A DNA stretch of 64,000 nucleotides from Natrarchaeobius oligotrophus (GCF_003841465.1 NZ_REFZ01000001.1:372001-436000), one strand, 5' to 3'; counted from the first letter of the stretch, positions 36,001-44,599 are shown. Translations and numbers: made by a program. Notes: a model not told the origin generated them from the sequence alone.

Positions 36001-36671
36001 CGGACCACGAGACCGTCCTCGAGATGATCGAGCTACTCGAGACGGACATGGAAGCGATGGAGCCGGTCAACATGCTCGCGATCGACGAGTACGACGACGT
36101 TCGCTCCGATCTGGACGATCTCGAGGACGGACGCGACACCCTGGTCGAGGAGGCCGAGGGGATCCGCGACCGGATCGAGCAGTACGAATCCCAGAAGAAA
36201 CGGACGTTCATGGACGCCTACGAGGCGATCTCGAGTCACTTCACCGAGATCTTCGAGAAGCTCTCGGAGGGAACCGGAACGCTTCACCTCGAGAACGAGG
36301 CGGACCCGTTCGACGGCGGGCTGACGATGAAAGCCCAGCCCGGTGACAAGCCGATCCAGCGCCTCGACGCGATGTCCGGCGGAGAGAAGTCGCTGACCGC
36401 GCTCGCATTTATCTTCGCGATCCAGCGACACAACCCCGCGCCGTTTTACGCGCTCGACGAGGTAGACGCGTTCCTCGACGCGGTCAACGCCGAACGGATC
36501 GGCGAGATGGTCGAGGAACTGGCGGATCGGGCGCAGTTCGTCGTCGTCTCACACCGTTCGGCGATGCTCGATCGCTCGCAGCGGGCGATCGGCGTCACGA
36601 TGCAACAGGACAACGTGAGCGCGGTGACCGGGATCGATCTGAGTAGTGAGGAGGTGCCTGCTGATGACTAA
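33099..36671 (+). CDS. smc: chromosome segregation ATPase SMC
   Basis: A 1190-residue SMC protein, the ATPase core of the condensin-like loop extruder. Residues about 28-42 carry the Walker A motif TGPNGSGKSNIIDA. Long coiled coils run from about 170 to 510 and 670 to 1020. The hinge lies about 525-660 and includes AVTTILNAGIDGVHGAVAQL and SGAMTGGSGSGSRY. The C-terminal head has the signature AMSGGEKSLTALAFIFAI and Walker B FYALDEVDAFLD. A GGAG motif precedes the ATG at 33099. The 3' end overlaps scpA by 8 bases. Confidence 0.97.
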   Translation: MYIKAVVLDNFKSFGRKTKIPFYEDFTVVTGPNGSGKSNIIDAVLFALGLARTRGIRAEKLTDLIYNPGHEDDSSTGGPREATVEVVLDNGDGALERSQIVNAAGSEDVGDVDEIRIRRRVKETDDNYYSYYYLNDRSVNLSDIQDLLAQAGVTPEGYNVVMQGDVTEIINMTPHARREIIDEIAGVAEFDAKKADAFDELEIVEERIDEAELRIEEKRERLAQLEDERQTALRYRRLRREKEVYEGYRKASELEEKRDELAAATERVDDLEDELETLRRELDQRQGAVVRLQEDLEDLNAEIERKGEDEQLRIKSEIEEIKGDISRLEDRIEASEEQIADAESDRREAFVQIDRKQERIEELQSEMREHKLKKASITAEIQERETKRDELEAEIEAVDTEFDELKADLADRKDDLEQAKTEKNDLQREQDRLLDEARRRSNAISETERTIEEKREAIPELESQRADLERELEKAEKNRENIAGVVEDLKGEKRRLQSEIDDVDDDLQAKQQEYAELEANAGESGDSSFGRAVTTILNAGIDGVHGAVAQLGSVPGEYAVACETAAGGRLANVVVDDDVVGQQCIDHLKSRNAGRATFLPLTEMSRRGLPKAPSDPGVVGFAADLVDFDDQYAGVFSYVLGDTLVVEDLETARAYMGDYRMVTLDGDLVEKSGAMTGGSGSGSRYSFTGGGEGQLERVAKQITALQDERDSLRSELRDVEGRLDDARDRKTDASDEVRSIESEIDALDERAESLEAEIDSLEAEISELREERESVDERMNDISERIEERTERIEAIEADIDDLEAELAASKIPELTAEIEDLEDEIDEREDRIDDIDAALNELGLEKEYAEDAIEDLHDDIEAAQNRTAEHEERIEECEEAIEDRRETLEEKREAVADLEEELTELKAERSELKAELADARTKRDAQQDRVNAVESKLEGERERADDLEWEIESLEDEVGAYDPEDVPDHETVLEMIELLETDMEAMEPVNMLAIDEYDDVRSDLDDLEDGRDTLVEEAEGIRDRIEQYESQKKRTFMDAYEAISSHFTEIFEKLSEGTGTLHLENEADPFDGGLTMKAQPGDKPIQRLDAMSGGEKSLTALAFIFAIQRHNPAPFYALDEVDAFLDAVNAERIGEMVEELADRAQFVVVSHRSAMLDRSQRAIGVTMQQDNVSAVTGIDLSSEEVPADD

Positions 36672-37998
36672 CGAGGAGAGCGAGGCGCGAAGCGCCTTGG
36701 AAATGGCGAGCGAGGAGCGCAGCGACCCGCGAGCCGCCGAGGATCCGACGGCGACGACGGGTTCCTCGGAAAGCCGAGCGGGGAACGACGTGACCCGCGA
36801 GGAACCCGAGGGGCCAACGGCGACGACGGGTTCCTCGGAAAGCCGAGCGGGGAACGACGTGACCCGCGAGGAACCCGAGGGGCCAACGGCGACGACGGGT
36901 TCCTCGGAAAGCCGAGCGGGGAACGACGTGACCCGCGAGGAACCCGAGGGGCCAACGGCGACGACGGGTTCCTCGGAAAGCCGAGCGGGGAACGACGTGA
37001 CCCGCGAGGAACCCGAGGAGTTCTATCAGGAGGTTCGAACCGACGGCGGCGACGACATCCCGCTGCACATCGCCGGTCACGAGGACCGCGAGCCGCCGGG
37101 AGCAAAGAGCGGCGGGGCCGGCGAGACGGTGCTCGAGTTTTCGGAGGACGGGACGGACTCGAGCGCCGACGCCGGAGCCGGGGACGACGACGCGGACGAC
37201 GAGGAGGTCGAGCCGGTCGAACTGCTCGTCCAGCTCGCCAAGGACGGCGAGATCGATCCGTGGGACATCGACGTCGTTCGGGTGACGGACAAGTTCCTCG
37301 AGGCGCTAGACGACGCGGACCTGCGGACCTCGGGGCGGGCGCTGTTCTACGCGAGCGTCCTGTTGCGGATGAAAAGCGACGAGCTGTTCGCCCCGGACGA
37401 GCCGGACGAAGAGGAGCTACCGCCCTGGGAGGCACCGTTCGCCGACGACGGGGCGGACGCCGAAAGCGAGCACCCGCCGGGGTTCGATCCGATCGAGAGC
37501 CTCGAGGCGGAGATGGAGCGCCGCCTCGAGCGCAAGCAGGCCCGCGGAAAGCCCGAGACGCTGGACGAACTGGTTCGCGAGCTTCGAACGGCCGAACGCG
37601 GCACCTGGTGGAAGGAGTCGCGCAGTTACGACACGAGCGACTCCCCGCGCGGGTACGACCGCGGCGTCCAGGAGCTGAGTTACCACGCGGAGGATCAGTT
37701 TCGCGTCGACGACGAGCCGACCAGCGACGACGTCACCCACACGACCCACGAGGAGGACATCGAGACCGTCATCGACGACGTCGAAGCGGTTCTCGAGGAA
37801 CAGTACGAAAACGGACGCGACGAGGTGCTGTACGCCGAGGTCGACGAGGTGGGCGGCACGCGCGTGATGACGTACCTCGCGTTGTTGTTTCTCGCCCACC
37901 GCGGCCGCGTCACGCTCGAGCAGGACGAACTGTTCGGCGACCTCTGGATTCAGCGGCCGACGCTCGAGGCGGAGCCGAAGGAAGCGGTCGCAGACTGA
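36664..37998 (+). CDS. scpA: SMC-associated kleisin ScpA with repeat-expanded N-terminus
   Basis: The kleisin that bridges the two SMC heads. The conserved N-terminal kleisin part starts only near residue 185 (EPVELLVQLAKDGEIDPWDI, VTDKFLEAL, FYASVLLRMKSDELFAPDEP), and the winged-helix C-terminus ends with VMTYLALLFLAHRGRVTLEQ. The protein is 444 residues, against about 250-300 for most family members, because the first 180 residues are an acidic disordered extension. About 90 of these come from four copies of a 23-residue repeat. The start ATG at 36664 overlaps the smc stop, so the two are coupled. No ScpB gene is adjacent. Confidence 0.93.
   Translation: MTNEESEARSALEMASEERSDPRAAEDPTATTGSSESRAGNDVTREEPEGPTATTGSSESRAGNDVTREEPEGPTATTGSSESRAGNDVTREEPEGPTATTGSSESRAGNDVTREEPEEFYQEVRTDGGDDIPLHIAGHEDREPPGAKSGGAGETVLEFSEDGTDSSADAGAGDDDADDEEVEPVELLVQLAKDGEIDPWDIDVVRVTDKFLEALDDADLRTSGRALFYASVLLRMKSDELFAPDEPDEEELPPWEAPFADDGADAESEHPPGFDPIESLEAEMERRLERKQARGKPETLDELVRELRTAERGTWWKESRSYDTSDSPRGYDRGVQELSYHAEDQFRVDDEPTSDDVTHTTHEEDIETVIDDVEAVLEEQYENGRDEVLYAEVDEVGGTRVMTYLALLFLAHRGRVTLEQDELFGDLWIQRPTLEAEPKEAVAD
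36748..37017 (+). repeat. 69-bp tandem repeat, about 3.9 copies
   Basis: Unit starts fall at 36748, 36817, 36886 and 36955. The units are identical in the positions compared, apart from the ends of the first and last copies. The unit is a multiple of three and encodes GPTATTGSSESRAGNDVTRE followed by EPE, so frame is kept whatever the copy number. Confidence 0.95.
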
Positions 37999-38129
37999 CG
38001 TCCCGGTGTCGGAAAGCGATCGCCGTCCATTACGGATTGCCGTCCCGACGCCCCGACGCTCGCCGGAACGAGTCGTCGCCGAACGCGCGCCGAAAGGATT
38101 ATTTTCCGCTCGCCAGTGTGACAAGACGA

Positions 38130-38630
38130 ATGACACGACCGGCTCGCAGTCACAGCGCCGGCGAGGGGCTTCGACGCGTCGCGGACCACCTCGGGTTCGC
38201 GCTGTTGTGGTGCTGGATCCTCGTCTCGATGTTTTTCGTCCCGGCGCTGCTCGGCTACTGGTGGCTCGGGACGATTCTGTTTCTGCTCGGACTGATCGTC
38301 TGCTGGCAGGCGGCCGAGGCCACTCGCGATCCGGTGTACGCGATCGGAACGCGTCGCGAGGTTCGAACCGGCCGCGTCGAGGACGATCGCGTCGACTGCG
38401 ACGAGTGCGGTCGCTCGGCGCGCGGCGGCGAGTACCGCCGGTACGAGCGCCGACGCGTCCTGTTCGGAACGACGATCGCGGTGCTCGAGTCGGGCGAGAA
38501 CGTCTACTGCGAGGCGTGTTCGATCGATCCGCGCGACCGAGACGGTCGCGAAGTCGAGTCGACCCTCGAGTCCGGAATGGGCGTCGGCTCGCCAGTCTCC
38601 GACGCCGAACGCGAGGGCGATCGGCGATAG
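38130..38630 (+). CDS. membrane protein with C-terminal zinc-ribbon-like domain
   Basis: A 166-residue protein with two adjacent hydrophobic segments (about residues 22-42 and 43-64) and a cytosolic C-terminal part. That part carries CDECGRSARGGEYRRYERRR and a second CEAC about 40 residues later, a likely four-Cys zinc site. The function is unknown. A TATA-like GATTATTTT at about 38097-38105 lies 28 bases before the ATG at 38130, supporting this start over the much longer upstream open frame, which is a shadow of scpA. Confidence 0.75.
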   Translation: MTRPARSHSAGEGLRRVADHLGFALLWCWILVSMFFVPALLGYWWLGTILFLLGLIVCWQAAEATRDPVYAIGTRREVRTGRVEDDRVDCDECGRSARGGEYRRYERRRVLFGTTIAVLESGENVYCEACSIDPRDRDGREVESTLESGMGVGSPVSDAEREGDRR

Positions 38631-38762
38631 GTCGGCGTCCGAGCGCCTCGTAGACGTCGCTGCCGCCGGTTACGTCGATGATCGTGCCCTCGCGTTGCGG
38701 AACGGACCCGGAAACGGTCGGATTCTCGTCGATCGCTGAGAGCGCGCCCGAATCATTGGTCA
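38631..38762 (-). other. possible short gene or gene remnant
   Basis: From an ATG at 38762 the minus strand encodes about 40 protein-like residues (including TIIDVTGGSDVYEALG). The frame then runs on without a stop into the antisense of the neighbouring gene. This could be a remnant that lost its 3' end, or chance. I see no other feature in the 184 bases between the two neighbouring plus-strand genes except A+T-rich sequence at 38763-38812 that should hold the MATE promoter. Confidence 0.3.
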
Positions 38763-38814
38763 TCGATATCACATATCACAAGCGATCAAATACGTCGGGT
38801 TACATTACACTGTC

Positions 38815-40272
38815 ATGCCCTCCAGCGGCGAGTCCGACGCGGGGAACCTGACCGACGGCTCCCTCGTTCGGCCGATGTTCGTGCTGGCCTGGCCGCTCGT
38901 GGTCATCCAGCTCCTGCAGGTCGCCTACAACGTCGGCGACACCTTCTGGCTGGGCGCGCTCTCGCCCGATGCGGTCGGCGCGGTCAGCCTCGCGTTTCCC
39001 CTGTTGTTCCTGCTGATCGCCGTCGGCGCGGGCTTTACGACGGCCGGTGCGATCCTCATCGCCCAGCACACGGGCGCCAAAAGCGGTGAGGGTGGCCTGA
39101 TCGCGGGTCAGACGCTCTCGTTCGTCTCGCTTCTCGCGATCGTCCTCGGGATCGTCGGCTACCTGGCGACCGATCCGATGCTCGCGCTCCTTCCCGCCGA
39201 CGCGGACACGGAGGCGGCGATCGTGCCGCTGGCGGCCGACTACCTGCGGATCTTCTTCCTCGGGCTCCCGTTCGTGTTCGGCTTTTTCGTCTTCGTCGCG
39301 CTCATGCGGGGGTACGGTAACACGTACGCGCCGATGCGGGTGATGGTCGTCAGCGTCGTGATCAACCTCGCGATCGACCCGTTGCTCATCTTCGGCGTCG
39401 GCCCCCTGCCACGCCTCGAGGTCGCCGGCGCGGCGGTCGCGACCGTCATCTCGCGGGGCGCGGCGACGGCGATCGGGTTCTACGTCCTCTACTACACGGA
39501 CGTCGGCCCGGAGATGGAGGCGAGTCACTTCGTACCGCGACTGGAGTACGTCTCCGAGATCGTCCGACTCGGCGTTCCGACGGCGATCGAGCAGTCGATG
39601 ACGGCGCTGGCGATGGTCGCGATGACCGCGATCGTCGTGACCTTCCCGCCGGCGGTCGTCGCGGCCTACGGCCTCGGCAACCGGCTCATCTCGCTGGCGT
39701 TCCTGCCGGCGCTCGGGATGGGGCAGGCGATGGACTCGATCGTCGGTCAGAACCTCGGTGCCGACAGGCCGGACCGGGCGGAGTCGGCGACCTGGATCGG
39801 CGCCGCCGTGGTCGGCGCGATCATGGCCGTGGCGGGTCTGATCGCGTTTCTCTTCCCGGAGCCGTTCGTCTCGGTGTTTCTCACTGCCGAGGCCGAAGGG
39901 CGGGCGGCGACGATCGAGTACGGGGTGACGTACCTCCGGTTCGCCGCGTTCGCGTTCGTCTTCATGGGCGTGATGCAGGTCGTCCTCGGCGCGTTCCGCG
40001 GCGCGGGCAACACGAAGACGGCGCTCGTGTTCGCCGTTCTCGGCCTGTGGATCGTCCGGATCCCGGCGACGTACTACCTGATCTTCGTCGCCGGCTGGGG
40101 GACGACCGGCATCTGGGCGGGCGTCGTCGTCGGCGACGTCGTCGGCGCGATCACTGCCCTCGCCTGGTTCACTCGGGGCACCTGGAAGGAATCGATCGTC
40201 GACGACGCGGACGACGGAAGCGGGACCGACGACGGTCCGCCGGGACCCGAAAGCGAGTCGGTCGCGGAGTGA
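38815..40272 (+). CDS. MATE-family exporter
   Basis: A 485-residue multidrug and toxic-compound extrusion protein with 12 hydrophobic segments in two pseudo-symmetric halves. The first half opens with VRPMFVLAWPLVVIQLLQVA YN-type sequence, and the second with RLGVPTAIEQSMTALAMVAM. Family members export cationic drugs or metabolites using sodium or proton gradients; the substrate is not evident. An acidic tail closes the protein. The start is the ATG at 38815, downstream of an A+T-rich promoter region. Confidence 0.92.
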   Translation: MPSSGESDAGNLTDGSLVRPMFVLAWPLVVIQLLQVAYNVGDTFWLGALSPDAVGAVSLAFPLLFLLIAVGAGFTTAGAILIAQHTGAKSGEGGLIAGQTLSFVSLLAIVLGIVGYLATDPMLALLPADADTEAAIVPLAADYLRIFFLGLPFVFGFFVFVALMRGYGNTYAPMRVMVVSVVINLAIDPLLIFGVGPLPRLEVAGAAVATVISRGAATAIGFYVLYYTDVGPEMEASHFVPRLEYVSEIVRLGVPTAIEQSMTALAMVAMTAIVVTFPPAVVAAYGLGNRLISLAFLPALGMGQAMDSIVGQNLGADRPDRAESATWIGAAVVGAIMAVAGLIAFLFPEPFVSVFLTAEAEGRAATIEYGVTYLRFAAFAFVFMGVMQVVLGAFRGAGNTKTALVFAVLGLWIVRIPATYYLIFVAGWGTTGIWAGVVVGDVVGAITALAWFTRGTWKESIVDDADDGSGTDDGPPGPESESVAE

Positions 40273-40335
40273 TCGTCCGCCGTTCGACCGCGGCCGTCGT
40301 CCCCGAAAACGCATTACCTTCTTCGGACCGACGGA

Positions 40336-42918
40336 GTGAACGTGGAACGCGAGCGCTCGAGCGACGATCGGTGTCACCTCTGTGGAACGACCGTCGGAGC
40401 CTCGGCGTCGGCGCTCGAGACGGCGGCCGGCGACGTCGTCTGTTCGCCGGGCTGTCGGGACGTCGCGGCGTCGCTTCCGCCGGTCGGCGACGGCGGGGCT
40501 GCAACGGACGTCGCGGCGAGTGCGTCCGCTGGGACGGACGCCTCGCCGAACTCGCTCGTTCGCACGTACGTCCGGATCGACGGCATGTACTCCGCGACGT
40601 GCGAGGCGTTTCTCGAGTCGGTCGCCGAGCGCCGGGACGGCGTCGAATCCGCCAGCGCGAGCTACGTCACCGAAGCCGTCACGATCGACCACGATCCCGA
40701 CCGCACCTCGGCGACGGAGCTTCGAGACGCGCTGACCGGGCTCGGATACACGGCGTACCTGCGCGAGGAGGCGGCGGGCGGCGACGACTCGAGCGGCGGC
40801 ACGCGACGGTCCAGGGAGATGTCGGGGCTACGAAAGCGCCGGTCGGACGACGCACTGGAGTTTCGGTACGTCGTCGGCGTCGTCTTCGGCACGTTCTTGC
40901 TCGTTCCGTACGTGGCGGTTTTCTACCCGGTCTTTCTCTCGTCGTACTCCAACTGGGGCGTGTTGCGCTACTACGACGAGGCGTTCGCGAGCCTCGACGG
41001 GCTGGTGTTTCTCCCAGTGTTTTTCGTCGTCACCGGGCTCGTCCTCTATCTCACGGGGTTGCCGCTGTTGCGCGGCGCGTACGTTAGCCTCAGGCTCCGT
41101 CGCCCGAACGCGCACCTGCTCGCCGCCCTCACGATCGTCGCCGCCTACGCGTACGGGACGCTCTCGATCGCGCGCGGCGACATCGACGTCTACTACGATC
41201 TGACCGTCGTGGTCGCCGCCCTCGTCATGGCGGCGATCTTCGCGGAAGCGACGATCAAACGCGAGGCGACCGGCCGGCTCACCGAACTCACTTCGCTCGA
41301 GGTGGACGAGGGTCGACTGCTCGCGGACGACGGATCGACGCGGTCGGTGCCGGTCGACGACCTGGCGGCCGGCGACCGGGTGCTCGTTCGGGCGGGCGAG
41401 CGGGTTCCGATCGACGGCATCCTGCGGGCGAGCGCGTGCACGGTCGACGAGGCGGTCGTCACCGGCGAGTCGTTGCCGGTTTCGAAGGAACCGGGCGAGG
41501 CGGTCGTCGGTGGCTCCGTGGTGACGGACGGGAGCGCGATCGTCGCCGTGGACGACGATTCGACAGGCGGCATCGACCGCCTCGCGCGGTCGGTCTGGGA
41601 CGTCCAGAGCGCGGATCACGGCGACTCGCGGCGGGCGGATGCGCTCGCGGCGACGCTGACCCCGATCGTGCTCGGGACGGCGATCCTCGTCGGCGCGGGT
41701 CGGTACGCTCTCGGCGACACCCTGCTCGACGTCTGGTCGGCGGTTCTCCTGACGGTCGTGGTCGCGAGCCCGTGGGCGCTCGCGCTCGCGGTTCCCGCCT
41801 CCGTCGCGGCGAGTCTTCGCGAAGCCAGCGAGCGCGGACTCGTCGTCTTCGACGAGACGGTGTTCGAGCGGCTTCGCGACGTCGACGTCGTCGTCTTCGA
41901 CAAGACGGGAACGCTCACGACCGGCGAGATGACCGTGCTCGAGGCCGACGCGCCCGCCGACCTCCTTCGGGACGCCGCCGCCGTCGAGCGCAGGTCCGGC
42001 CATCCGGTCGCGCGAGCCCTTACCGACGCGTTCGGGACGGAGCGACGGGAAGAGCCGTCGGACGACTCGGTTCGATCCGACGGGGGATCGGACTCGAGCG
42101 CGGACGAGTTCGACGCGAGCGAGGGCGGCGCGAACGCGGGCGGAACGCGATCGAGTGTGGACGACGCCCGATCGCAGCCGACGGTTCGCGAGTTCCGGAG
42201 TCACGCGAACGGCGTCGAGGGCGTCGTCGACGGTCGACGGATCCTCGTCGGTCATCCATCGCTCTTTCGCGGGTGCGGCTGGTCGCTTTCCGAGGAGCTG
42301 GCCGCTCGCGTTCGCCGTGTACGAGACGACGGCCGGCTTCCGATCGTCGTCGGTCGCGACGGGAGAGCCGACGGCGTCGTGGTCGTCGGGGACGAACCCA
42401 GGGCGGGCTGGGACGAGACGATCGCGAGCATCGGCGAGCGCGACAGGACGGTGGTCGTCCTGACGGGCGACGACGAATCGGCGGCCGAGCGGTTCGCCGA
42501 ACATCCGGACGTCGATCGGCTGTTCGCTCGCGTGCCGCCGGGAGGCAAGCGGGCGGCGATTCGACGGCTCAAGACGGAGGGGAGCGTGGCGATGGTCGGC
42601 GACGGGACCAACGACGCGCCGGCGCTCGCCGAGGCGGATCTCGGCATCTCGCTCGGGAGCGCCACGGCGCTCGCGGCTGACGCGGCCGACGTCGCGACGC
42701 TCGAGGACGATCTCGCGGCCGTCGAGCGATCGTTCCGGCTGGCGAGTGCGGCGCGCCGGCGATTTAGACGAACGCTGGGGCTTGCGCTTTCGTACAACGC
42801 CGTCGTCCTCCCGATCGCCGCGGTGGGCGCGTTGAACCCGCTGTTCGCGACCGGGGCAGCCGTCGGCTGTGCGGCGGTCGTCGCCGCGAACGCGTCGCGG
42901 CCGCTCGTCGACGAGTGA
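40336..42918 (+). CDS. P1B-type heavy-metal ATPase with atypical SPW metal motif
   Basis: An 860-residue metal-translocating ATPase. In order: a TRASH-like zinc-finger (CHLCGTTV and CSPGC, residues about 13-48); a ferredoxin-like HMA domain whose GMxCxxC motif reads GMYSATC; eight membrane segments; actuator TGES; phosphorylation motif DKTGTLTTGE; the P1B-specific SGHPVA; and GDGTNDAPAL. The membrane metal motif, normally CPC, reads ASPWALALAVP. In the last helices YN is kept, but the Met-Ser-Ser end is GAAVGCAAVVAAN. The metal is therefore uncertain; the FixI/CcoI copper group is the nearest in layout. A Ser/Asp-rich insert lies at about 575-610. Start GTG 40336 (or GTG 40342). Confidence 0.88.
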   Translation: MNVERERSSDDRCHLCGTTVGASASALETAAGDVVCSPGCRDVAASLPPVGDGGAATDVAASASAGTDASPNSLVRTYVRIDGMYSATCEAFLESVAERRDGVESASASYVTEAVTIDHDPDRTSATELRDALTGLGYTAYLREEAAGGDDSSGGTRRSREMSGLRKRRSDDALEFRYVVGVVFGTFLLVPYVAVFYPVFLSSYSNWGVLRYYDEAFASLDGLVFLPVFFVVTGLVLYLTGLPLLRGAYVSLRLRRPNAHLLAALTIVAAYAYGTLSIARGDIDVYYDLTVVVAALVMAAIFAEATIKREATGRLTELTSLEVDEGRLLADDGSTRSVPVDDLAAGDRVLVRAGERVPIDGILRASACTVDEAVVTGESLPVSKEPGEAVVGGSVVTDGSAIVAVDDDSTGGIDRLARSVWDVQSADHGDSRRADALAATLTPIVLGTAILVGAGRYALGDTLLDVWSAVLLTVVVASPWALALAVPASVAASLREASERGLVVFDETVFERLRDVDVVVFDKTGTLTTGEMTVLEADAPADLLRDAAAVERRSGHPVARALTDAFGTERREEPSDDSVRSDGGSDSSADEFDASEGGANAGGTRSSVDDARSQPTVREFRSHANGVEGVVDGRRILVGHPSLFRGCGWSLSEELAARVRRVRDDGRLPIVVGRDGRADGVVVVGDEPRAGWDETIASIGERDRTVVVLTGDDESAAERFAEHPDVDRLFARVPPGGKRAAIRRLKTEGSVAMVGDGTNDAPALAEADLGISLGSATALAADAADVATLEDDLAAVERSFRLASAARRRFRRTLGLALSYNAVVLPIAAVGALNPLFATGAAVGCAAVVAANASRPLVDE

Positions 42919-43005
42919 CGTCCGAGCGAGCGCGGTTTCGTTCCCGCGAGGGTGCGTTTCGATCCGCCCGAGCGCGTTTATTCGCGAGGCGATGGCGGAG
43001 GTCGG

Positions 43006-43704
43006 TCAGCCCTCGAGCAGCGTCCACTCGTCGGGGCCGCGAGCCGCGACGACGTTTCGGCGCTCCATCTCCGCGAGCACCTCGGGGATCCGGTCCGGCT
43101 GGGCGATCTCCATCTCGATACGCTCGATGCCGTGGTACTCGGCGAGGAAGTGGCGGATCTCGTCTTTCGTGAACGTCTCCTGGTCGGCTCGCTCCATCGC
43201 GCCCGAGATCAGATCGACCATGTCCTCGATGAAGTTCCAGGGGTAGACGATCCACGTCCACTCCTCGAGTTGTTCGCCGACGTAATCCGGCTCGAACTCG
43301 CTGGTCCGGAGCAACTGCAGCGTCGCGGTGCGAACTTCGCCGGCGTCGCGGTCGTCGACGTACTCGTAGGCGCGGCTGATCGAGCCGCCGGTGTCCGCGA
43401 TGTCGTCGATGACGAGGACGTCCTTTCCCTCGACGCTGCCTTCGGGCATCGGATATCGGACGGTCGGCTCGCCCGTCTTCTCGGCCGTACCGACGTAGTG
43501 TTCCATCTTCAGGCTCGTCAGGTCGTCGAGCCCCAGGAAATCGCAGAGACACCGTCCCGCGAACCAGCCGCCCCGCGCCAGCGCGACGATGACGTCGGGT
43601 TCGAACTCGTCGCGACGAACTTCGTCGCTGACGTCCCGACACAGGCCGTAAATGTACTCCCAGTTCGTGATCGTACAGTCGAAGTCGTCCGGTAGATCGG
43701 ACAT
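43006..43704 (-). CDS. phosphoribosyltransferase with C-terminal helical domain
   Basis: A 232-residue type I phosphoribosyltransferase. The PRPP-binding loop is VLVIDDIADTGGS near residue 97, and the pyrophosphate loop is VALARGGWFAG near residue 40. The family uses PRPP to salvage purine bases; the hood that would fix the base specificity resembles xanthine/guanine types, which is inference. The last 70 residues (HFLAEYHGIERIEM and IPEVLAEMERRNVVAAR) look like a winged helix. The ATG at 43704 is followed at once by conserved sequence. Confidence 0.88.
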   Translation of the reverse strand: MSDLPDDFDCTITNWEYIYGLCRDVSDEVRRDEFEPDVIVALARGGWFAGRCLCDFLGLDDLTSLKMEHYVGTAEKTGEPTVRYPMPEGSVEGKDVLVIDDIADTGGSISRAYEYVDDRDAGEVRTATLQLLRTSEFEPDYVGEQLEEWTWIVYPWNFIEDMVDLISGAMERADQETFTKDEIRHFLAEYHGIERIEMEIAQPDRIPEVLAEMERRNVVAARGPDEWTLLEG

Positions 43705-43908
43705 CTGGTGGCCACCTACTCGAGAAACTGGCGGCGATCACAATAAGTGGGCTGATGGGGAGTGTCGTAACGAGTGGTCGGTGAACCCACAGACGAGTCG
43801 TCGTTTCACCGGCAACGATTTACCACAGTCCCTACGAAACGGCGGTCTCGACGCCGTGCGATCCGCCAGCAAGTATTTCTCACCGTTGACCGAACTCCCG
43901 AGCGATCG

Positions 43909-44463
43909 ATGGCTTCCACGCGAAACTACGACCGACTCCTCGAGTTCGAGAACGTCGTCGGCGTCGACTACGACGAAACCGAGCGGCGGGTTACGGTGTT
44001 CGTTTCGGACGACACACGGATATCCGCGGAGGACGTTCGCACCCGTCTCGCGGAGCCGGACGGCGTCGAGGTTCGCTTCGTCGATCCGTCGACCGGCGAG
44101 GCCGCGCCGTCGCGTCAGCCGTCTCTCGATCCCGTCATTTCGTCGGCGTTCGCGACCGCCTCGCTGTCGCTCGAGTCCGCGTCGATCGACGGCGACCCGA
44201 GTCCGGGCGAATCGATCGAGGTCTCCGTGACCGTCCGCGCCGAGCCCGGGACGTACTGGCTCTCGATCGACGCGGTCCGGGCGGACTCCCCCGAATCCGA
44301 TCGATCGAAACGCGGCGACGACGATCCCGCGATCGTCTCCGTCTCGGGACGAACCGACTCCCCGGGACGGGCGGTCGTGACCCTCCCCGTTTCCGTCCCC
44401 GACGAGACGACCGGACCGGTTTCCGTGCGGATCTGCGGCGGCCCGCTCGACGACCTCGAGTGA
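43909..44463 (+). CDS. haloarchaeal hypothetical protein
   Basis: A 184-residue protein starting MASTRNYDRLLEFENVVGVD. The N-terminal 65 residues look like a small alpha/beta domain with RRVTVFVSDDTRISAEDVRT. The remainder is a beta-sandwich-like region (SPGESIEVSVTVRAEPGTYW and GRAVVTLPVSVPDETTG), similar to extracellular Ig-like domains, although no signal peptide is visible. The function is unknown. I use the ATG at 43909, since the 45 codons upstream are basic and non-conserved in character; a TATA-like AGTATTT lies near 43871-43877. Confidence 0.65.
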   Translation: MASTRNYDRLLEFENVVGVDYDETERRVTVFVSDDTRISAEDVRTRLAEPDGVEVRFVDPSTGEAAPSRQPSLDPVISSAFATASLSLESASIDGDPSPGESIEVSVTVRAEPGTYWLSIDAVRADSPESDRSKRGDDDPAIVSVSGRTDSPGRAVVTLPVSVPDETTGPVSVRICGGPLDDLE

Positions 44464-44570
44464 GTTCCGTTCAGTTTTCGACCCGAGAGATCGAACGCGA
44501 GCGACGCACTCCGTCGTCTCACCGACGTTTCGTCCGATTCGCGTCCGATCCGGGACCGATACCGGCATTA

Positions 44571-44599
44571 TTTATAACTCGATGGTATAACTTAGTTAT
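44571..44599 (+). promoter_or_regulatory. thiC promoter with TATA box and palindromic operator
   Basis: TTTATAAC (44571-44578) lies about 27 bases before the thiC ATG at 44602, implying a leaderless mRNA. Between box and start is the palindrome ATAACTTAGTTAT (44587-44599) with perfect 6-base arms, and ATAACT also occurs at 44574-44579. A repressor bound here would cover the initiation site. Confidence 0.65.

Noticed and set aside
32697-36008. An 1103-codon open frame antisense to smc
   Set aside because: It is the complement of smc codons in a G+C-rich genome. Its repetitive Leu/Val/Asp/Arg composition is typical of such shadows, while the sense strand encodes a complete SMC protein.
36748-37017. 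CRISPR array or intergenic minisatellite
   Set aside because: The 69-bp units are contiguous without spacers and lie in frame within scpA.
43774-43908. Longer N-terminus for the hypothetical protein ending at 44463
   Set aside because: The extra 45 residues are Arg-rich and unlike the acidic body; a TATA-like box and the ATG at 43909 give a better start.
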